In this document: positions 35,988 to 44,485 of the stretch, one piece after another | Position numbering within the stretch: the first letter of the stretch is position 1 | Layout of the letters: the number at the start of each line of letters is the position of its first letter | Assembly (NCBI RefSeq): GCF_024218795.1 | Contig: NZ_CP100400.1 | Span: 2,418,001-2,482,000, forward strand | Source: Halorussus aquaticus | GTDB taxonomy: Archaea; Halobacteriota; Halobacteria; Halobacteriales; Haladaptataceae | DNA length: 64,000 bases | Direction: 5' to 3' | Program-made: the position numbers and the translations under genes | Notes under the pieces: model-generated | The model's input: only the letters and a program-made list of their open reading frames with translations | Told to the model about the DNA's origin: nothing | The model's database searches: none

Positions 35988-36701
35988 ATGATGAACTACG
36001 AAACGTGGAGACCCGTCTACGAGTCGATACTGGACGACTTCGGATTCGACCGCGAGGCCGACGAGCGCGCCCGCGACGCGCTGGCCGACCTGACTCGCGA
36101 GTTCGACTGCTCGCGCCTCGACGTGTCGGGCCAGACGGTCGCCGTCGCGGGGGCCGGTCCCTCGCTGACCGACCCGGACGACCCCCGTCGCCCGGACGAA
36201 CTCGACCGCGCCCGCGAGGCGGACGCCGTGTTCGCGGCCTCGACCGCCGCCGACGTCCTCCGGGAAGCGGGCGTCCGAGTGGACTGCATGGTCACGGACC
36301 TCGACAAGAACCCCGAGACCGCCCGCGAGTTGACCGAGGCTGGCACGCCCGTCGCGGCCCACGCCCACGGCGACAACGTCCGGGCGGTCCGCGAGTGGGT
36401 CCCTGCGTTCGACGCCGAGAGCGTCCTGCCGACCACGCAGGCCCGACCGGTCGCCCACGTCCGGAACGTCGGCGGGTTCACCGACGGCGACCGGGCGGCG
36501 TTCCTCGCGGACGCGCTCGGCGCGGGCCGACTCGTCTTCGTCGGGTGGGACTTCGAGGACCCGGACGTGGACGAGATGAAGGCGAAAAAGTTGGCGTGGG
36601 CCGAGCGCCTGCTCCGCTGGCTCGAACGCAGGCGCGGCGAGCGGTTCGACGTGCTGGACGGTCGCCGCGAGGGAATCGACGCGAGCGAGTTCCCGACGTG
36701 A
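35988..36701 (+). CDS. mptE: 6-hydroxymethyl-7,8-dihydropterin pyrophosphokinase (MptE-like)
   Basis: MptE activates hydroxymethyldihydropterin for coupling by DHPS, replacing bacterial FolK in archaea. The 237-residue protein has the DUF115 core: VAVAGAGPSLTDPD, a VDCMVTDLDKNPET motif (acidic metal and substrate site), and VFVGWDFEDPD. Two consecutive ATG codons open the frame at 35988. Its position after the folP-like gene makes a pterin cofactor cluster. Confidence 0.92.
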   Translation: MMNYETWRPVYESILDDFGFDREADERARDALADLTREFDCSRLDVSGQTVAVAGAGPSLTDPDDPRRPDELDRAREADAVFAASTAADVLREAGVRVDCMVTDLDKNPETARELTEAGTPVAAHAHGDNVRAVREWVPAFDAESVLPTTQARPVAHVRNVGGFTDGDRAAFLADALGAGRLVFVGWDFEDPDVDEMKAKKLAWAERLLRWLERRRGERFDVLDGRREGIDASEFPT

Positions 36702-36845
36702 GGTCGCGCAGGGGTCCGACGCGAGACGGTCTGCGGGCCTCCGACGCGAGAGGAACGGAGTTCCGACGCGGCCCGTTCTCCGACGCCGAATCGGCGCGGA
36801 CAGTTTTGTCGCTGCGTCCCGTTCCCCGAGTAGAGCTGACCCGAA

Positions 36846-37496
36846 ATGAGCGTCTTGGCGGAGCTAACCGTTCCAGCGAGCGAGTTCGTACTGGCCGACA
36901 CCCTCACGAACGTGCCGGGTATGCGAATCGAAATCAAGCGAGTCGTCGCGGGGACCGAGCGCATCACCCCGTACTTCTGGGCGACCGGCGGGGAGTTCGA
37001 GACGTTCGAGCGGGGTCTCCGCGAAGACCCGACGATTCAGGACATCCTGACGCTCGAAGAGCAGGACGGTGACGAGCGGTTCTACCGCGTCACGTGGCAG
37101 GCGAAGACCGCGAATCTCCTGACGGCCACCTCCGACGCCAAAGCGACGATTCTGGAGGCGGTGAGCGACGGCAAGTCGTGGCAACTCAAAGTCCTTTTTC
37201 CGAATCGGGACGCGCTCTCGGAGTTCCACGACTACTGCGTCTCCAACGACTTCTCGTTCCAACTCGAACGCGTGTACCGCGCGGAGAACCCGCAGGAGAG
37301 AGCCGAGTACGACGTTACGGACGAACAGCAGGAGGCCCTCACGGCGGCGTACGACGCCGGTTACTTCGAGGTGCCGCGACGGACGACGCTGACCGAACTG
37401 GCCGACGGACTCGACATCTCCCGAAACGCTCTGTCCGCCCGCCTCCGCCGCGGCCACCGGAATCTGGTCGCCAACACGTTGGTTCACGACGAGTGA
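36846..37496 (+). CDS. Bacterio-opsin activator (Bat)-type HTH regulator
   Basis: The first 150 residues form the haloarchaeal sensor domain of Bat-like proteins (LAELTVPASEFVLADTLTNVPGMRIEI and a WQAKTANLLTA strand). The C-terminus is the HTH_10 domain: TDEQQEALTAAYDAGYFEVPRRTTLTELADGLDISRNALSARLRRGHRNLV, split here by the loop. It lacks PAS or GAF domains. Hairpins follow its stop codon, then a HalOD1 gene in the same direction. The signal is unknown. Confidence 0.92.
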   Translation: MSVLAELTVPASEFVLADTLTNVPGMRIEIKRVVAGTERITPYFWATGGEFETFERGLREDPTIQDILTLEEQDGDERFYRVTWQAKTANLLTATSDAKATILEAVSDGKSWQLKVLFPNRDALSEFHDYCVSNDFSFQLERVYRAENPQERAEYDVTDEQQEALTAAYDAGYFEVPRRTTLTELADGLDISRNALSARLRRGHRNLVANTLVHDE

Positions 37497-37500
37497 CCCA

Positions 37501-37546
37501 TCGGCGACCATCGCCGACCACATAAAACGGTGGTACTGCTACCACC
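37501..37546 (+). promoter_or_regulatory. Two hairpins and TATA between Bat-like and HalOD1 genes
   Basis: TCGGCGA-cca-TCGCCGA (37501-37517) directly follows the Bat-like stop. A TATA-like CATAAAAC (37521-37528) comes next, and GGTGGTA-ctgc-TACCACC (37529-37546) follows it. The first may end the Bat-like transcript; the second sits near the start of the HalOD1 transcript and could be an operator or leader hairpin. Confidence 0.5.
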
Positions 37547-37598
37547 TCGGACCTTTCGGTGAGACGGAACAAGTACCGAGGGCGGTTTCAGTGGTACC

Positions 37599-37913
37599 AT
37601 GAATCTCAACGACGAACGAACGACTAGCGACGCCGCAGAGTCAGCCAACGACCCCGCGGGCGTTTACCGGCAGCGCGACGGCGAGACGACGACCGAAGCC
37701 GTCGTGCGGGCGATGAGTTCGGTCGTTGGGAGTCCGGAGACCGAATTAGACCCGATTTACGCGGCGGTAGACCCCGACGCGCTGGACGCGCTCTTCGACG
37801 GGAGGTGGTGCGGGACGTCGGACGACGGTGGAGGGTACATCGTCTTCGACTACGAAGGGCATCGCGTCTGTGTCGAGAAGGACGGAACAGTGGCCGTTTA
37901 CGAACCGGAGTGA
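37599..37913 (+). CDS. HalOD1 output-domain protein, 104 aa
   Basis: The C-terminal 75 residues match the HalOD1 domain of haloarchaea: VVRAMSSVVGSPETELDPIYAAVDPDALDALFDG and YIVFDYEGHRVCVEKDGTVAVYE, each quoted in part. It is preceded by a flexible N-terminus. HalOD1 is an output domain of signal systems with unknown target. The Bat-like regulator upstream may control it. Confidence 0.88.
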   Translation: MNLNDERTTSDAAESANDPAGVYRQRDGETTTEAVVRAMSSVVGSPETELDPIYAAVDPDALDALFDGRWCGTSDDGGGYIVFDYEGHRVCVEKDGTVAVYEPE

Positions 37914-38037
37914 TGCCGAACAGGTAGCGTTGTGATTCGACTGCGGAGTCCGCGACGCGACTGTTCAGGCCGTCACCGAGGCGACGATTAAAACGAGGTG
38001 GCGTATCGGTGAGACGGCGGAGTAGCCGCGTCCGGAC

Positions 38038-39009
38038 TCAGGGTTCCAAGACGACTTTGCCGACCGTCTGGCGGTTCTCGATGGCGGTGTGGGCCTCGGC
38101 GGCGTCTTCGAGCGGGAACGTCTCGCCGACCACGACCTCTAACTGCCCGCTAGCGAGCATCTGCTGGAGTTCGGGGACCGACTGCAGGATGCGCTTGGGG
38201 TCGCGCTGGAGCGAGTTACCGAGGTGGAAGCCCACGACGGACTTGTTCTCGAAGAGGAGTCGGGTCGTATCGACCTCGCCGGGTTCGCCGCTGGCCGCGC
38301 CGTAGGCCACGACTCGTCCGAAGTGCGAGAGCGCGTCGATGCTCCGCGCGAACGTCTCGCCGCCCACGCCGTCGAGGACGAGGTCCACGCCCTCGCCGTC
38401 GGTCTCTGCCTCGACGACCTCCCGGAAGCCCTCCTCCTCGTAGTTGATGGGGTGGTCGCAACCGAGTCGCTCGGCGAGTTCGAGTTTCTCGTCGGTGCTG
38501 GCGGTGCCGAACACCTCCGCGCCCGCCGCGCTAGCGAGTTGGACCGCCGCGGTGCCGACTCCGCCCGCCGCGGCGTGGACGAGGACGCGTTCGCCCTCCT
38601 CCAGTTCGCCCCACTCGTGGAGGACCGCGTGGGCGGTCAGGAACTGAACCGGGAACCCGGCGGCCTCCGCGAACGACATCGACTCGGGCACCTCGAACAG
38701 CGAGTCGGCGTCGGCGAGCGCGTAGTCCGCGTAGGCTCCTCGGCCGGTCATGGCGACGACTCGGTCGCCCTCCTCGCGCTGGACCCCTTCGCCCACCGCG
38801 TCGATGGTCCCCGCGGCCTCCATGCCGGGGACGTAGGTCGGTTCCGGGCCGCCGACGTAGTGGCCTCGTCGCTGCATGATGTCGGCGAAGTTGACGCCCG
38901 CGGCCTCGACTTCGATTCGGACCTCGCCCGGTCCGGGGTCGGGCGTCTCCGCGTCCGCGAGTTCCAGTACGTCGCTGTCGCCGAACTCGGTCACTTCGAC
39001 TGTACGCAT
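38038..39009 (-). CDS. Quinone oxidoreductase/zinc-independent MDR alcohol dehydrogenase
   Basis: The 323-residue MDR protein has GroES-like N-terminal sequence (MRTVEVTEFGDSDVLEL, GVNFADIMQRRGHY), and an NADPH-binding domain with VHAAAGGVGTAAVQLA and ASTDEKLELAERLGCDH. The structural zinc cysteines are missing and the FADIMQRRG motif is of quinone reductase type. It probably reduces quinones or unsaturated carbonyls with NADPH. Standing alone, its substrate is not evident. Confidence 0.92.
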   Translation of the reverse strand: MRTVEVTEFGDSDVLELADAETPDPGPGEVRIEVEAAGVNFADIMQRRGHYVGGPEPTYVPGMEAAGTIDAVGEGVQREEGDRVVAMTGRGAYADYALADADSLFEVPESMSFAEAAGFPVQFLTAHAVLHEWGELEEGERVLVHAAAGGVGTAAVQLASAAGAEVFGTASTDEKLELAERLGCDHPINYEEEGFREVVEAETDGEGVDLVLDGVGGETFARSIDALSHFGRVVAYGAASGEPGEVDTTRLLFENKSVVGFHLGNSLQRDPKRILQSVPELQQMLASGQLEVVVGETFPLEDAAEAHTAIENRQTVGKVVLEP

Positions 39010-39194
39010 GGGTCCTGCTTCGAGCGCGAGCCGGATAAACTCTCACATCGTGGTCTGTTTTTTCCGGTTCGGTTTCGGTCCTCGACGAAGCGGGTGGCGC
39101 GACAGAGACGGCCTATCGAGTGCGATTCGAGTCGCCGGAGTTATCGCTGGTCCGGCGACGAAAGTGTTACCGGACTGGTCTGTGAGGGTCACGT

Positions 39195-39500
39195 ATGCGC
39201 GGCCTCAAGACGATGCTGTTCGGAATCGCGGTTATCTGCGCCAGCGGTTTCTTCGTCGTGGCGGAAGCCGTCCGTGACGTCTCGGATAATCCGTTCACTT
39301 TGGGACTCTTCGCGGGTCTGCTTCTCAGTTTCCTCGGACTGCTAATGAGCGACGGGAGCGGTGCCAGTACCGGAGACGGGACGGACGAGGCGCGCGGCGG
39401 GACCGGCGTGGACGATGCAGGAGGCGACGAAAACGACGTAGACGACGCGGACGACGCCGACCCTGACCGCTACTCCGCCAGTCGCTTCCCGCCGATGTAG
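39195..39500 (+). CDS. Small membrane protein with acidic tail, 101 aa
   Basis: Two membrane helices (about 8-26 and 32-52: TMLFGIAVICASGFFVVAEA, LGLFAGLLLSFLGLLM) are followed by a disordered Gly/Asp tail (ADDADPDRYSASRFPPM). The 3' end overlaps the convergent VOC gene by 31 bases. It is not recognised, and the tail could be shorter if translation ends earlier in relatives. Confidence 0.6.
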   Translation: MRGLKTMLFGIAVICASGFFVVAEAVRDVSDNPFTLGLFAGLLLSFLGLLMSDGSGASTGDGTDEARGGTGVDDAGGDENDVDDADDADPDRYSASRFPPM

Positions 39501-40003
39501 AGTCGCTCGGGGTCTGGTCGTCCCTCGGTGAAGGGGCCGCGGTACTCCATCAATTGGAGGAGGACGCCGGTCGGATTCCGCGGCGAGACGAACGCCTCGC
39601 CCCACTCCTCGTAGTCGGTCCGGTCCACGACGCGGACTCCCTCGGCTTCGAGCGCGGCTACCGCGGCGTTCAGGTCGGCGACTTCGAGCGTGACGTGGTG
39701 CATCCCCGGCCCGTTCTCCGCGAGGAAGTCGGTCAGGAACGACTCCTCGCCGGAGACTGGTTCGACGAGTTCGACCCGGGAGGCGTCGCCCAGCAGGTAG
39801 TAGGCCCACCGGAACGCGCCGGTCGGGTCCGTCTCGTGGACGAGTTTCTCGGCCCCGAGCAGTTCCAGCAGGGGTTCGGCGTCGGCCACCGAGTGGACCG
39901 CGATGCCGACGTGGTCTACACGTACTTCCGGCATCTCGGTCTCGACCGGGTCGGCCTCGTCGGAGTCGGTTCCGGCGGAGCCGGTCTCGGCGGAATCGGT
40001 CAC
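39470..40003 (-). CDS. VOC-family protein, methylmalonyl-CoA epimerase-like
   Basis: After an acidic N-terminal tail of about 25 residues, two VOC beta-alpha-beta modules are seen: VDHVGIAVHSVADAEPLLEL and MHHVTLEVADLNAAVAALEAEGVRV. Metal ligands of the epimerase type are present (His in VDHVGI, His in MHHVTL, Glu in LLQLMEY). Family members epimerise methylmalonyl-CoA in the propionate and 3-hydroxypropionate pathways. No mutase gene is beside it, so the exact reaction is inferred. Confidence 0.82.
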   Translation of the reverse strand: MTDSAETGSAGTDSDEADPVETEMPEVRVDHVGIAVHSVADAEPLLELLGAEKLVHETDPTGAFRWAYYLLGDASRVELVEPVSGEESFLTDFLAENGPGMHHVTLEVADLNAAVAALEAEGVRVVDRTDYEEWGEAFVSPRNPTGVLLQLMEYRGPFTEGRPDPERLYIGGKRLAE

Positions 40004-40126
40004 GGTTCCCCTCTGCGACCGCGACCGGAATAGGCTTTACGCGGCATCTCCGGTCTTCTCGGCGGCGAAAATCGTAGAAACGTAGCGACAGGTGGACGGG
40101 CAACTCTGACTGCGCAAGCGGCCGAA

Positions 40127-41131
40127 CTACTCCTCGGGGGCGAGCGCGTCGATGGTCGCCTCCAATTCTTCCTGCTCCGCGCCGCGGGGGAACGACACCG
40201 CGACCCGGTCCAGCCCGTCGATGTCCTCGAACTTCCGGAGTTGCGCGCGGGCCTCCTCGGGGGTCCCGACCGCGCCGAGGTCGGAGAGCAGGTCGTCGTC
40301 GATGGCCGCGCTCGCGGCCGCTTGGTCGCCGTTGCCCCACGCCGTGGCGACCGCCTCGGCGGTCTCCTCGTAGCCCTGTCGCGACAGGGTCTCCCGGTAG
40401 AAGGTGCCCATCGCGCCGACGTAGAACGCGAGGTGCTGGCGCGCGAGTTCGCGGGCGCGCTCGCCGTCCTCGGAGACCGCGCAGGTCATCGAGAGCGTCG
40501 CGCGCACGTCGTCGGGGTCCCTGTCGCCGAGTTCGGCCCCGCGGCGGAGGTCTTCGAGGCGGTCCCGAATCCCGTCGGGCGTGAGCATCAGGGCGTGCCA
40601 CCCGTCGGCGAAGCGCCCGGCGAGTTCGACCGACTTGGGACCCATCCCGGCCGCGTCGATAGAGACGGGGGTCTCCGGCGGGTCGCACCGGAGGCGGAAC
40701 CCGCCGACCGTGAACTCCTCGCCCGCGTAGTCGACGGTCTCGCCCGAGAGGACTTGCCGGACGATGTCGATGTACTCGCGGGTCCGCCGGAGAGGCCGCT
40801 CGAAGCTCTGGCCGTGCCACCCCTCGATGACGGCGGGACCGGAGGGACCGATGCCAAGGCGCATCCGACCGTCGGAGAGTTCCTGCAGGGTCGCGGCGGT
40901 CTGGCCCACGAGCGCAGGGGACCGCGAGTAGACGTTCAGAATCGACGGCCCGATGCCGATGTCGTCGGTGCGCTCGGCCATGGCCGAGAGGACTGTCGCG
41001 GCGTCCCGGCCCCACGTCTCGGGGAGCCACGCCCGGCGGTAGCCGCGGTCTTCGGCCCGCTGGGTCAGCGAGACGATGTCGTCGATACTCGGTTGCGCAG
41101 CGACGGGCAGGTGGACGGTTCGGTCGGTCAT
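40127..41131 (-). CDS. LLM-class flavin-dependent oxidoreductase
   Basis: The 334-residue protein has the luciferase-like/F420-dependent barrel: HLPVAAQPSIDDIVSLTQRAEDRGYRRAWLPETWGRDA in parts, IGIGPSILNVYSRSPALVGQTAATL, RMRLGIGPSGPAV. These fit F420-using enzymes such as mer-type or N5,N10-methylene-H4MPT reductase-like proteins of haloarchaea. Start at 41131 (MTDRTVHLPVAAQ) was chosen because an upstream extension falls in the promoter region. The substrate is unknown. Confidence 0.88.
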   Translation of the reverse strand: MTDRTVHLPVAAQPSIDDIVSLTQRAEDRGYRRAWLPETWGRDAATVLSAMAERTDDIGIGPSILNVYSRSPALVGQTAATLQELSDGRMRLGIGPSGPAVIEGWHGQSFERPLRRTREYIDIVRQVLSGETVDYAGEEFTVGGFRLRCDPPETPVSIDAAGMGPKSVELAGRFADGWHALMLTPDGIRDRLEDLRRGAELGDRDPDDVRATLSMTCAVSEDGERARELARQHLAFYVGAMGTFYRETLSRQGYEETAEAVATAWGNGDQAAASAAIDDDLLSDLGAVGTPEEARAQLRKFEDIDGLDRVAVSFPRGAEQEELEATIDALAPEE

Positions 41132-41296
41132 GGGCGAGACCACGGAACCGGACCCCATAGTTCCCATGCCAACTGTCGGGACCGGGAACGAGGTTTATCG
41201 AGCGACCGGTTTGGCTCGTCGGGACCGCCGCGACTCCCGCCACCCGGAAACTCTGGACAGAAGATTGATACGACTGCTGTCGATAGTTCCGAGTCG

Positions 41297-41929
41297 ATGA
41301 GCGACGACACACCCGCTGGATTGGGCGAGTGGCTGACGTGGCTCCGAGAGACCGACCACGTCGCCGTCGAACTGCTCCGCGAAGCCGCGAGCAGCGCGGC
41401 TATCGTCCTCGTAATCGGTCTCCTCCTGTTCGGCGCGAGCGGTGTCTGGCCGCCGATGGTCGCCGTCGAGAGCGGGAGCATGGAACCGCACATGCAGCGC
41501 GGCGACCTCGTATTTCTGATGGAGGAACACAGATTCGCGCCGGATGTCGCTACCCGAGAGACGGGCGTCGTCACCTATCGGACCGGCGAGATCGAGGGCT
41601 ACCGGCAGTCGGGTGACTACGGCGACGTCGTCGTCTTCCAGCGAAACGGCAGGGAGCGGACCACCCCCATCATCCACCGGGCGCGGTTCTGGGTGAACGA
41701 GTCGGAGAACTGGTACGACGAAGCGAATCCGAACTACGTGCCCGGTGACAGTTGCGCCGACGTTACCAACTGTCCGGCACCGAACGCCGGGTTCGTCACC
41801 CTGGGCGACGCTAATCGGTACTACGACCAAGCGGTCGGACGGAGTCGCCCGGTCCGACCGTCGTGGATTCGCGGGACAGCGGAGGTCCGGATTCCGTACC
41901 TCGGTCACGTCCGTCTCGCACTTCAGTAA
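41297..41929 (+). CDS. Archaeal signal peptidase I (S26B)
   Basis: This membrane protease removes signal peptides from Sec-exported proteins. A single membrane helix (about 32-48) precedes the active site. VESGSMEP gives Ser61, IIHR gives His127 in place of the bacterial lysine, and LGDAN gives Asp171, the Ser-His-Asp set of archaeal and ER peptidases. The insert before GDAN carries two cysteines (CADVTNCP) that could form a disulfide outside the cell. Start at 41297 is right after the intergenic gap. Confidence 0.93.
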   Translation: MSDDTPAGLGEWLTWLRETDHVAVELLREAASSAAIVLVIGLLLFGASGVWPPMVAVESGSMEPHMQRGDLVFLMEEHRFAPDVATRETGVVTYRTGEIEGYRQSGDYGDVVVFQRNGRERTTPIIHRARFWVNESENWYDEANPNYVPGDSCADVTNCPAPNAGFVTLGDANRYYDQAVGRSRPVRPSWIRGTAEVRIPYLGHVRLALQ

Positions 41930-41998
41930 CCGTAATCGGTTACGAAACTCGCGTTCGAACCGAAATTCGGTTTCTCAGTAAACCTAAGTCGGTTACTG
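41926..41998 (+). promoter_or_regulatory. Three inverted repeats upstream of MOT1-type gene
   Basis: AACCGTAATCGGTT (41928-41941, extended to GTAACCG/CGGTTAC at 41926-41943), AACCGAAATTCGGTT (41958-41972) and AACCTAAGTCGGTT (41981-41994, within CAGTAAACC/GGTTACTG at 41976-41998) share one AACC-N(6-7)-GGTT core. Their centres are about 30 and 22 bases apart, close to three and two DNA turns. The third lies at the TATA position of the next gene. The first overlaps the signal peptidase stop codon. Confidence 0.7.
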
Positions 41999-42013
41999 CA
42001 CTGTGTGTCACGC

Positions 42014-43156
42014 ATGGAGCGTCCGGTCGCCGAGATACGGGGGAGAGCGGTCGAACTCTCGACCGGCGAGGTGACCGGCGAGGTGACCGGCGCGGTCGGC
42101 GACTCCGTGACGGTCCTGCCGGTCGTGGTCGCGGTGTCGTCGCTGACCGACCTCCGACTTCCCGTCCTCCTGCTGTGGTTCGGCGCGTTTCAGGTCGTCT
42201 GGGGCGTCCGCTACGGCGCGCCCGTCTCGGTCGAACCGATGAAGGCGCTCGCGGCGCTGGTAATCGCCGGGTCGCTGACGGTGCCCGAACTCGCGGCGGC
42301 CGGGACGCTCGCTGGCGGAGTTCTACTCGTACTCGGAACGGCGGGCGCGCTCGGCGCGCTCGCCGAGCGCATCGACGCCGCGGTGATTCGGGGCGTCCAG
42401 TTTGCCGTCGCGCTGGTCCTCCTCCGGACGGGTTTCGAACTCGGTGCGGGCGCACCGAAGACTGCGCTCGCGGCCGCGGTCGTCGGGGTGGCGGTCGTCG
42501 CGCTGGGTCGGCCGCGGGCCAGCGCGCTGGTCGTCCTCGCGTTCGGGGTCGCGCTCGCCGCCGCGGAGACGGGCGCGCCGAGTTTCGCGGTGCCGGAGTT
42601 CGGCGGGAGCGTCGGTGCGTTCGCACCGCCACTGGCCGAGTTCGACCCGACGACGAACGCCCTCGCCGCGACCGGCGCGCAACTGGCGATGACGGTGGGC
42701 AACGCGGCGGTGGCCACCTCGCTCCTGCTGAGCGACCTCTACGACGCCGACGCGTCGCCCGACGAACTGGCGACGAGCATGGGCGCGATGAACCTGCTCG
42801 CGGTTCCGCTCGGCGCGCTCCCGATGTGCCACGGGAGCGGCGGCGTCGCGGGCAAGCACGCGTTCGGTGCCAGAACCGCGGGCGCGAATCTAGTCCTCGG
42901 CGGACTCTACGCGACGGCCGCGCTGGTCGCAGTCGAGTTGGTCGCCGCCTTCCCGATGGCCGCGCTCGGCGTCGTCCTCGCGCTGGTCGCCGTCGAGTTG
43001 GGCAAGGCGAGTCTCGACACCGACTCGCTCGCGCTGACCGCCGGGGTCGGCGTCCTCGGCGCGGCGACGAACGTCGGACTCGCGTTCGGTGTCGGTATCG
43101 CGGCGTCGGTGGTGATGGAACGAATTCAGTTCCGGCACCTCTTCGATAAGCTATAA
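42014..43156 (+). CDS. MOT1-type molybdate/sulfate transporter
   Basis: The 380-residue protein has about ten membrane helices. It shows the MOT1 repeats: SVTVLPVVVAVSSLTDLRLPVLLLWFGAFQVVWGVRYGAPVSVEPMKA, quoted in parts, and AMTVGNAAVATSLLLSDLYD with PMCHGSGGVAGKHAFGARTAG. Family members carry molybdate (or sulfate) across the membrane. Start is ATG at 42014; a GTG three codons earlier is possible. The upstream triple operator suggests tight control, perhaps by oxyanion supply. Confidence 0.87.
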   Translation: MERPVAEIRGRAVELSTGEVTGEVTGAVGDSVTVLPVVVAVSSLTDLRLPVLLLWFGAFQVVWGVRYGAPVSVEPMKALAALVIAGSLTVPELAAAGTLAGGVLLVLGTAGALGALAERIDAAVIRGVQFAVALVLLRTGFELGAGAPKTALAAAVVGVAVVALGRPRASALVVLAFGVALAAAETGAPSFAVPEFGGSVGAFAPPLAEFDPTTNALAATGAQLAMTVGNAAVATSLLLSDLYDADASPDELATSMGAMNLLAVPLGALPMCHGSGGVAGKHAFGARTAGANLVLGGLYATAALVAVELVAAFPMAALGVVLALVAVELGKASLDTDSLALTAGVGVLGAATNVGLAFGVGIAASVVMERIQFRHLFDKL

Positions 43157-43181
43157 CAACCCACACTCCGACCATCCCACC

Positions 43182-44411
43182 ATGGACGACCCCTCAGAAG
43201 CCTTCGGTCCGAATCGCCAGCGCGAGGTGTACGCCGGAGGGATGCTCGCCGACCGGCGACCCGAGATGCCCGTCTCGCCCGAGGAACTCGAGGAAGCCGC
43301 GATGGCCGCCCTCTCGGACGAAGCTCGCGCCTACGTCGTCGGGAGCGCGGGCGGCGAGGACACGGCCGACCGGAACCGCGAGGCGTTCCGGCGGTGGCGC
43401 ATCGTCCCCCGGATGCTACAGGACGTGGCCGAACGCGACCTCTCGGTGGACGTTCTCGACCAGCGACTCCCCGTGCCGGTCCTGCTCGCGCCGGTCGGCG
43501 TCCAGTCCATCATCCACGAGGGCGGCGAACTCGCCAGCGCGCGGGCCGCCAGCGACGTCGGCGTCCCGTTCGTCTCCAGTTCCGCGGCCTCGGCCACGAT
43601 GGAGGACGTGGCCGCGGAGTTGGGCGACGCGACCGGGTGGTTCCAACTCTACCCGAGCGCCGACCCGGACGTGACCGAGAGCTTCGTGAACCGCGCGGAG
43701 GACGCGGGCTACGAGGCCATCGTAATCACCCTCGACACGCCGACGATGGGGTGGCGCGAGCGCGACGTGGCCAACGCCTACCTGCCGTTCCTCGACGGCG
43801 AGGGCGTGGCGAACTACCTCTCGGACCCGGCGTTCCGGGACTCGCTCGACGCTCCGCCCGAGGAGGACGAACAGGGCGCGCTCTGGCAGTTCGTCGAGCA
43901 GTTCGGCGACCTCTCGATGGACTGGGAGACCGTCGAGCGCGTCCGGGCGGCGACCGACCTCCCGGTCGTCCTGAAGGGTATCCTCCACCCCGAGGACGCC
44001 CGCGAGGCCGTTCGCCGGGGCGTGGACGGCGTGGTCGTCTCGAATCACGGCGGCCGACAGGTGGACGGCGCGCTCTCGGCCATCGAGGCGCTACCCCGGG
44101 TCGTGTCCGCAGTCGAAGACGCGCGGGCCGCGAGCGACGCCGCCGCGGACGAACGGCCGGACGGCGACGAGTTCGCAGTCCTCTTCGACAGCGGAATCCG
44201 ACGCGGTGCGGACGCCATCAAGGCCATCGCACTGGGCGCGGACGCGGTCCTGCTCGGGCGGCCGTACGTCTACGGACTGGCAATCGACGGGGAGGACGGC
44301 GTTCGGGAGGTAGTCCGGAACTTCCTCGCCGACTTCGACCTGACGCTGGCGCTCTCCGGGCAGGATTCGGTCGCGGAACTGGACGAGTCGGTACTAGTCG
44401 AGCGAGACTGA
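43182..44411 (+). CDS. FMN-dependent alpha-hydroxy-acid oxidase (lactate monooxygenase-like)
   Basis: The 409-residue barrel has the active-site motif VVVSNHGGRQVDGA (catalytic His) and LLAPVGVQSIIHEGGE, VVLKGILHPEDA, VLFDSGIRRGADAIKAIALGADAVLLGRPYVYGL. A long acidic N-terminal segment and a lactate-2-monooxygenase-like loop (MGWRERDVANAYLPFL) are present. It should oxidise lactate or another 2-hydroxy acid using FMN. The start is 25 bases after the MOT1 stop, in the same direction. Confidence 0.92.
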   Translation: MDDPSEAFGPNRQREVYAGGMLADRRPEMPVSPEELEEAAMAALSDEARAYVVGSAGGEDTADRNREAFRRWRIVPRMLQDVAERDLSVDVLDQRLPVPVLLAPVGVQSIIHEGGELASARAASDVGVPFVSSSAASATMEDVAAELGDATGWFQLYPSADPDVTESFVNRAEDAGYEAIVITLDTPTMGWRERDVANAYLPFLDGEGVANYLSDPAFRDSLDAPPEEDEQGALWQFVEQFGDLSMDWETVERVRAATDLPVVLKGILHPEDAREAVRRGVDGVVVSNHGGRQVDGALSAIEALPRVVSAVEDARAASDAAADERPDGDEFAVLFDSGIRRGADAIKAIALGADAVLLGRPYVYGLAIDGEDGVREVVRNFLADFDLTLALSGQDSVAELDESVLVERD

Positions 44412-44485
44412 CCGACTGCGAACCACGTCTCGGATACCGACCACAGACCCGTCGTTTGACGGTCGGCCGGTCCTTCGTCCCGAGT

